DNA of 64,000 nt from contig BTPP01000011.1 in the NCBI GenBank assembly GCA_037102815.1, forward strand, positions 558,001 to 622,000, in the 5' to 3' direction. Shown piece by piece: positions 57,395 through 64,000 of this stretch (position 1 is the first letter of the stretch; the number at the start of each line of letters is the position of its first letter). The notes beneath the pieces were generated by a model. The model did no database searches and was not told the DNA's origin. It saw only the letters and a list, made by a program, of their open reading frames with translations. Origin of the DNA: Neurospora intermedia (Eukaryota; Ascomycota; Sordariomycetes; Sordariales; Sordariaceae). Made by a program: the position numbers and the translations under genes.

Positions 57395-60300
57395 GTTTAA
57401 ATTCTATAGGGGTAAATAAGGAATAATATAATTAAATAAGAATTTTAAGACCTACTCTAAATTTAGATAAGAATTTTAAGACTTACCCTGAATTTAGAAG
57501 TATATATTCTTAGGGTATAAGAACCCCTATTTTTTTAGAACGAGTTCATCCTTCCTTCTTTTTACAAACTAGTTATACTTTTTTTTACCCCCGTCGGATT
57601 TAGATTTAATTTTACAAATTATTCTTACGCCCCTATAGGATTTATATCCAATTTTATAATTTATTATAATTCCCCCCTATTAGATTTAAATCCGGTTCGT
57701 TAGGTTATTCTTATTAAAATTAAATCCAATTTCGATTAGAAGTAATTTATTATCCCCCTATCGGATTTAGATCTAACTATAATTAAAGTAAAATATATTT
57801 CCCGCCCCCTTATCGGTTAATAAAAGATATTCTTCTAATTTACTTAGATAGTATTAAAAAAGACCAGTGCTATAAAGCCGGCGCGCAACCCGAATTTTAA
57901 AATAAATAATATTTATTTCGACGGACGTAATATAAGTATTTTATAACGATTATATTATTTACTATTAGAGTAGTATAAAATTGTAGATAATAAAAAAAGC
58001 AACGGAAAATTAAAAACCCTTAGAGACGAATAGGCTAGTAATATTTTACTTAAATATTATTATCCCCCCTACGTAGGGGTATATAATATCCGAAAAGTAT
58101 AGGATATAATAGAGGGGCTTAATATAATATAGTAAATTAAAGGTAATAATATTTTTAAGCGAATTAAAATCGAAATACTACTTATAAACAATATATATCG
58201 GAAGAAGTAAATAGAGAAAAAAAGTAAAAGTATAGTATTACCGGGGTAGATAATTATTTAGTAGATTAATTATAGTATTCTTCCTCCGGGAAATTATATA
58301 GCCGGTATTTTAAGGTATATAAATATTAAGGCCCTAATTTAATATTTAAATTATAATTGTAAATACAACCTTCGTTTAAATCCTATAGGGGGATTCGAAT
58401 AAAAGTATATTACCCCCTATAGAATTTAAATTCGCCTTAAATATTCGCTTACCCCCTATATAATTTAAACCCGCTTTAAATAATTACTAACCGTATTATA
58501 ATCTCTTTAATTTTCGGCTTGTTAAAATATTTGAAAATATTTTAGAAGTTTGAAAAAGAATTGTAGGGTAGTTTTATAGTTAGCCTATAGAGAATATAGA
58601 GAAATATTATTCCTTATATAGCGGATAATAAAATATATAGATATATCCTCCGAACCCTTGTAGAAGCGAAAAATATTCCTTCTTACGCTATAACTATTCG
58701 CTATAGCGATTTCGCCGGGAAAGTAAATAAATTAGTATAGAAGTGTAATATAATATACTTTAAAGCAACTACCCTTATTACTTAATTTATATACCTTTGT
58801 ATATTTTAATCGAATATTAAAAGCGGCAGCGCATTATAATTTACGAAGGCTACGGACTTATTAGTTAGGAATATTTAATTAGGGTATTCGGCCAACGATT
58901 AATTTAAGGCTATAATATACTTCGCTTAGTTTTCCGAATAGTACAAATAGAACTATAAATCTACTATCAGTAGTATTAATAGTCCTAATAACGCTAAGCC
59001 GGCCCCGCTTTTTATATTTAGTATATAGGATATAATAAGTTTAGTAAAAGATAACGTTAAAATTAATAATAGTAAAGTATAAAATATAATAAAAGAGATT
59101 TACTAAACTACAAAGGAGATTCTATTTAATATTAATAATATTCTTATTATTAGTAGTAACGGTTCTAGTAAATAATTAGAAACTACTATCGCTAAATTCC
59201 TATAATTCGCCCCTACTTTAAAATAGCGTATAATTAATTTAATTTATTTTCAATTTTATTCGTCTACTTACTAATAATTACGTAAAAAGAAAAGCGTTAC
59301 TAAGGATTTTAATTCTAAAATTATTAAATTCAGTAAAAACTTTAAGGGGTAGAATATCCCTAAAATAGACGGTAGTTCGCTGGCGGCTACCGTTACCCTC
59401 CTTTATAATGCGAAAATCGGACGGTTCGAAATTCCGAAGATTTTGGCGCCTCTTAAAAATATATTTATATAAAGTAAGATTTTCGGAATTAGTTAGTATA
59501 TCGAAAATTTCGTTATATGCGAACAATTTAATACGGAATTCGTTGAAATAATAATAGATAAGTATATATAGGCCTAGAAATATACCGAGACGGTTTTATT
59601 AAATAATCTTCTAGTAAGCTCTTAAGAGGGCGAAGCTGAAAAGTTGGCCGAGAAGAATCTCTAGGCTCGCTATAATATAACGAATATTATCTAAAGGAAG
59701 CATCCTCTTAAGGAGGTACTTTTAGACTATATAGTTCTCTATTATATTATAGAGTTATAGGGTAGGATTGGACCTATTGATATTAAGATTATTATTACCC
59801 CTCTTTAAAATTATAAAAATATTAAATATTATAAACTTAGTATTTTATATTAATATTTTAAAAAGGAGGGATAAGCGAATTAGACTTTAGCCGACGATAT
59901 AAATAACCCTTCTAAAACCTAGGGGAGGAGATCCCTTCTACCCTACCAATTAATTAGTAAATTGCAAGTTCCTTCTCTAAATCCTATAGGGGGGGCTAAC
60001 CTATCTTACCTCTTCCCCTATAGGATTTAAATCGTTCCTTACTAATTTATCTCTTTAAATACGTATGTAATTCGGTACTTAGAAAAAAGCCTATTTAAAT
60101 ATATAATATTAACCAACGAGGTTGGAACTGGTAAGATTATAACCTATTTAAATATAGTAATATTATATATTACGGAACTTCGGCGTATAGAGGCTAAGGG
60201 TAAAACTATAAAAGTATATTTAACCCTAGTTCTTATACTAGTTATACTAATTTTTTAAACGTTTACCGAAGTAATTAAAATATTTAACAATACTTTGAAT

Positions 60301-63300
60301 ATCTATATATAGTTTAGTACCCGCAATTAAGTGCCTATAGTAGATCCGAGGCGTAAGCGGACGCTAAGTTAAGAGTATTTCGATAAACTAATAGACAAAT
60401 ATATCCAGTATTATACCGTATCCGATACTACTAAAATAGTAATCCTAATTATAATGTTTACTTATTTCCGTTGTTGGATTATTACTTATAAAGAATAATA
60501 TAATACTAATAATTTCCCGAATAGGTTGAGGATTAAAAATTACGTCTCTTAGAGACCGAATATTAAAGGTAAGGGTAAGGTTAAAGTTAAGCCCAAGGGT
60601 AAGGGTAAGGCTATAGCTACGGACAACAATAATAAATATAATTCTAACGATAATAAAACGGATAATAAGGGTTTGTATAAACCGAATAGTAGTAAAATAA
60701 ATGACTTAAATGAATATAAAGAGTAAATTTAAAATTTATTCTAAATCCTATAGGGGTAGCTATCCCCCTATAGGATTTGAACGAACGCTATCTTATCTTC
60801 CTATACTAATTTACAATAGTAATTTAGGGTCGATTTGGAAGAGTTCCAAATTTACTTCCTATACTAGTAAATAGTACGAAATACGTATATTTATATATAA
60901 AAATATCCGCTTCGAACGTATTATCGCTAATAAAGTACAATTTCTAAGAAATATAAATACTGCCGCGTAGCGGTAGATTAGGAAAGTCCTCCGCCGGTTA
61001 ATAGTATTTTACTTTACAATACTACTACTAAATAATATTATTAATATAAAGGCTTTTATTGTAATACTTTAGGATAATACGCGGTTGCCGGTTATTATTA
61101 ATAAACCCTTCGACTTTAAGAGGTTCGAAACTACTAATATTTACGAGGCGGCCAAACCCGAATCCTATATTTTCGATACTAATATTTCTAAGTAAATTAT
61201 AAATAATCTCTATATTATCTAATTCGAATAGGGCTATAAATAGTAGGTATTCTACCCCGGGTTTTAGCGGCTTATTTCTAATAAAGGTACTATTATTACC
61301 GGTATTACGAATATTATTATAAGAGAATTGTAAGTTTTTTTTTTATTGAGAGGTATAGATACTCCTCTCTAATTACTTAATAGGCAAGTAGTTTTCCTAT
61401 CTTCAAAAATTCCACCTATAGAGGTATACCGAATATATTTAATATATAGTAAATAGTTTGCTGGCCGAATTCAAACGCTAACCAATAAATACTTAATATT
61501 AGTTATAGAATAACCGGAAGAGGCGACTACTATAACCTTTAGTATAGAGGACTAGCTAAAAGGCTTTAGCCCCGTTTTAGTACAAAATTTATAATTCCTC
61601 GCCTAAAATATATATACTTAGGACCTACTTTAATTTAATATTATAATCGGTCGTAAGAAGGTTAAAGTAGCGTTTAATAGGGAATTAGTATTTACGCAAA
61701 ACTTTAATATTGTATTATAGGGTAGAAAGCTAGTTAAAACTATTATAAATTTCGGCGTTAATAAGGTTAACGCCCTAGTAAAATTGAATTTCGATAGCGG
61801 GTTGGTATATATATATAGCTCCCTCAATTGCAATTCTAATATCTTCCCGCCCGTCGACCGTATATAAATGTTCGTTTAAGTATATAGAAAATTACTACTC
61901 TAGATATAGATTTTTAAAAAGTATTTTAATTCGTACTATTAGAACGAATATATCCTTATTATTATTAACTAACTTTAAATATAAATATAAATATTTACCT
62001 TATTTATTTTATATTTAATTCTTATAAGGGTAGATTTTATTACCCTTATCGGATTTAATTTCGAGTTCGTCGGTTAATTTCGTTAAAATACTTTTTTCGA
62101 TCCTTTATAAGGTAAACTTTATAATAAAGGCGATTATATTGAATTAAAGTATTTAGGAATAGGCGAATATTATTAGGGAATAGAATAATTAGTATATTAC
62201 TATTAATATTCTTATTCTAAATTCTAGTATTAATATAGTAGATTTTAACGCTTACGTATAATATTATATTAGGATTAGCTTAGGATTTGTATAGAACGTT
62301 ACTACAATTTTATAATTTATAGGTTGTTTGTACTGTATTGGATAAATTAAAACGGTTAAGTAGTACCTCTTATAAATTAATAGGACCATCTCTAATTGGT
62401 AAGAGGAGAGAATTATTCGAAAAGTTAATAATTAATTATCCCCCCTATAAGATTTAGATTCGCTATACTAATTTTTAATTTAATAGGTTTATATATTACA
62501 ACCTTCCCTTACTTTTTAGAAAAATATTAAATTAATAATATTTAAATTAATTATAACTTATAAGTCCGTAAAAGTCCTCCTCAATTATAATTTTAATCGG
62601 TTTATTTAAATTGTAGAACCCCCCTAAACAATTGTAGGATTTATATTAGTCTGTACTTACTAAATTGGTATAGTATATTCTTATATTATTACTTACTATA
62701 TAAAAAATTAAAATAGGTTTAAGGATAACCCTAAGTATAAAAATTTAATACGCTTTCTTCCTATTATTAGGCTTATAATTATAAACCTCAGTAATATTAC
62801 GGATAGGAAAGTAACGGCTATTAAAGTCCTTCGTATTGCTAATATAGGGCTATTCCTATTGGAGTTTTAAATTACCTACTATTTAAAGAATTTAGCCTAA
62901 ACGCTAATTGAATTATTATAGTCGGAATTAATAATTTAAATTAATTAATAAAAGATATTTATAGAGGAAATAGATTAAAAGGAGTATAAAGTCGGTAAAT
63001 TAGAAATTGTCGCTTATATTAATACTTAAAGGTAAATAATTATAATAGAAGTAAATATTTTACTTATACCCTTCAAAAAATAATATAAATCGCTAATTAA
63101 TAATATTTCCTCGCCGTCCAAATAGCCCCGGACCGATAGCGGACAACTATAATTAAACGGTTAAATTAAGGATATTAGAATTTATTTTAATAGTGAATAA
63201 TCTAAATTATTACCCTTTAGTAATAATTTTAGTAAAGATATAATAGTAAGTAGTATTGAGAATATAGAAGCTCTGTTTAATAGCGAATTAATTCTATTTA

Positions 63301-63590
63301 ATTATTTTAAAAATAATAATAATACTAAAATAGGTAATTCGGAAGATTATAACCCCGCTCTAACTATTCCTAATGCTACTATTATAATTAGTGCTACTAA
63401 TAATTTACTAAGCCCTCCTCCCGAATAGTAAGGTTTATATTATATTATTTAAATCCGATAGGGGGGTGCCCTTTATCGGATTTAGTAGTAGGAGATATAT
63501 TTAGTTAATTGCGAACCTAGGGAATATGAGGGTTATATAATGAACGAAATTCTTCGCTTATAGTTCAACCCCTTATTGGATTTAATTAGA
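57395..63590. repeat. Recurrent palindromic motif family around CCCCTATAGGATTTAAA
   Basis: At least a dozen copies of a 14-20 nt motif occur in both orientations, with RIP-type variants (TATAGG, TATCGG, TATTAG). Positions are near 57412, 57633, 57690, 57757, 58382, 58422, 58453, 59983, 60012, 60747, 60766, 62042, 62443, 63460, 63475 and 63582. At 59983/60012 and 60747/60766 two copies face each other. Around 57600-57830 the motif recurs every 40-65 nt like a minisatellite. CCTATAGG itself is a palindrome. The copies sit mainly in spacers between readable coding blocks. Confidence 0.7.
57850..62440 (+). pseudogene. RIP-killed SNF2-family helicase gene
   Basis: SNF2/superfamily-2 motifs occur in order on the plus strand. 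Motif I is LTNEVGTGKIIT at 60109-60141 (ADEVGTGKT type). Motif II is IIANKVQFLRN at 60920-60952 (DEVQFLRN type). Motif III is YFTILLLN near 61010-61032 (SATPLLN type). Motif VI is FIGCLYCIG*IKTVK near 62315-62360 (GRLYRIGQ type). Every deviation is a C-to-T or G-to-A change. Upstream blocks with few stops (for example FEIPKILAPLKNIF near 59430) probably belong to the N-terminal part. The coding blocks are separated by probable introns or spacers with the CCCCTATAGG motif. The real start is unknown. It is not a standard transposon gene; it may be a repeated host gene or cargo of a larger mobile unit. Confidence 0.6.
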
Positions 63591-64000
63591 ATTACTATTA
63601 GTTTAGGACCTAATATTGCTATAAAGGTACGGTCGAAATAAATATCGAATACTAAAGGCCGTAGAGGGAGTTAATATTGAGGAGGTTTATAGTACTATTT
63701 TAGGGAAAGGATTTAGAAGTATTTATACTAAATATTTTCCGGCCCGGGATTAACTTTCCTTTTAATATTACTAATTTTATATAAGTCTATAGTATAAAAA
63801 AGGTATTAAGCTCGTCTATTCTTTAATAGCGCCCGTGTTTGTATATATAATATTAATTTTATCTTCGAATTAAAACCCGAATTGCCTTTACTTTTTTGCT
63901 CTAGTATTCTCTAATTTACATTTTTAAATATTAAATCTAAATACGTAAGGTAGTAATAGTTAGGCCTTAGGCGTACTTATAGACCTACTACGGCAATTGT
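62441..64000. other. RIP-mutated DNA, content not identified
   Basis: AT-rich to the window end. It may hold the C-terminal end of the helicase-bearing unit. No domain recognised. Confidence 0.4.

Noticed and set aside
61630-61833. 67-codon minus-strand frame in the helicase region
   Set aside because: Antisense to plus-strand helicase sequence; AT-rich composition alone explains it.
26187-64000. CRISPR array or bacterial-type element
   Set aside because: The repeats are LTRs, target duplications and a dispersed palindromic motif without regular unique spacers; the genome is eukaryotic.

Overview
The window reads as nuclear DNA of a filamentous ascomycete, most likely Neurospora or a close Sordariales relative. 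The evidence is short introns with GTAAGT-type donors and CTAAC-type branch points, fungus-specific enzymes (a GH7 cellobiohydrolase, an ascomycete laccase with a DSGI tail, a PTH11-type membrane protein), a tRNA-Ala(AGC) gene with a 12-nt intron, and above all about 38 kb of sequence with the footprint of repeat-induced point mutation (RIP). In that part CpA and TpG are almost absent, TpA is abundant, and TGG, CAG and CAA codons have become TAG and TAA in every recognisable transposon frame. All calls were made by eye; no database search was run.

Region 1 (1-25.1 kb) is ordinary genic DNA. In order: a secreted GH7 cellobiohydrolase without a binding module (+), tRNA-Ala (-), an RNase H-fold protein whose frame continues 144 codons past an in-frame TAG (+), a PTH11/rhodopsin-type seven-TM protein (+), a small Ser/Thr-rich protein (-), two tandem divergent paralogues of unknown function (+,+), two decayed DUF1996-like relics (the second with a CBM1-like tail), an F-box-like protein (-), an unknown 235-aa two-exon protein (-) and a seven-exon laccase (+). 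Several start codons lie 100-145 nt downstream of a TATA-like box, which helped choose starts. The GH7 enzyme, the laccase and the DUF1996-CBM1 relic all fit extracellular plant-biomass attack.

Region 2 (25.1-25.7 kb) is a small, little-mutated inverted-repeat element with a Pol III-like internal promoter. It sits at the edge of the heterochromatin-like block.

Region 3 (25.7-64 kb) is RIP-mutated. A MULE transposase gene (minus strand) is cut by two LTR elements. One is a 2.3-kb gag-only element (26345-28640, target duplication ATTAT). The other is a 23-kb complex bounded by 258-bp LTRs (29880-52869, target duplication CCTCC), which is a minus-strand gypsy element. Inside it lies a Tad-like LINE, and inside the LINE ORF1 lies a complete chromodomain-type gypsy element (35391-43892, 278-bp LTRs, target duplication ACGAC). 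Conceptual removal of each of the three LTR insertions with one target copy leaves the interrupted reading frame in phase. Beyond the nest, 57.4-63.6 kb holds a RIP-killed SNF2-family helicase gene whose coding blocks are separated by spacers carrying a recurrent palindromic motif built on CCCCTATAGGATTT. The least explained parts are this helicase region, the 30.1-33.9 kb segment and the TAG inside the RNase H-like gene.
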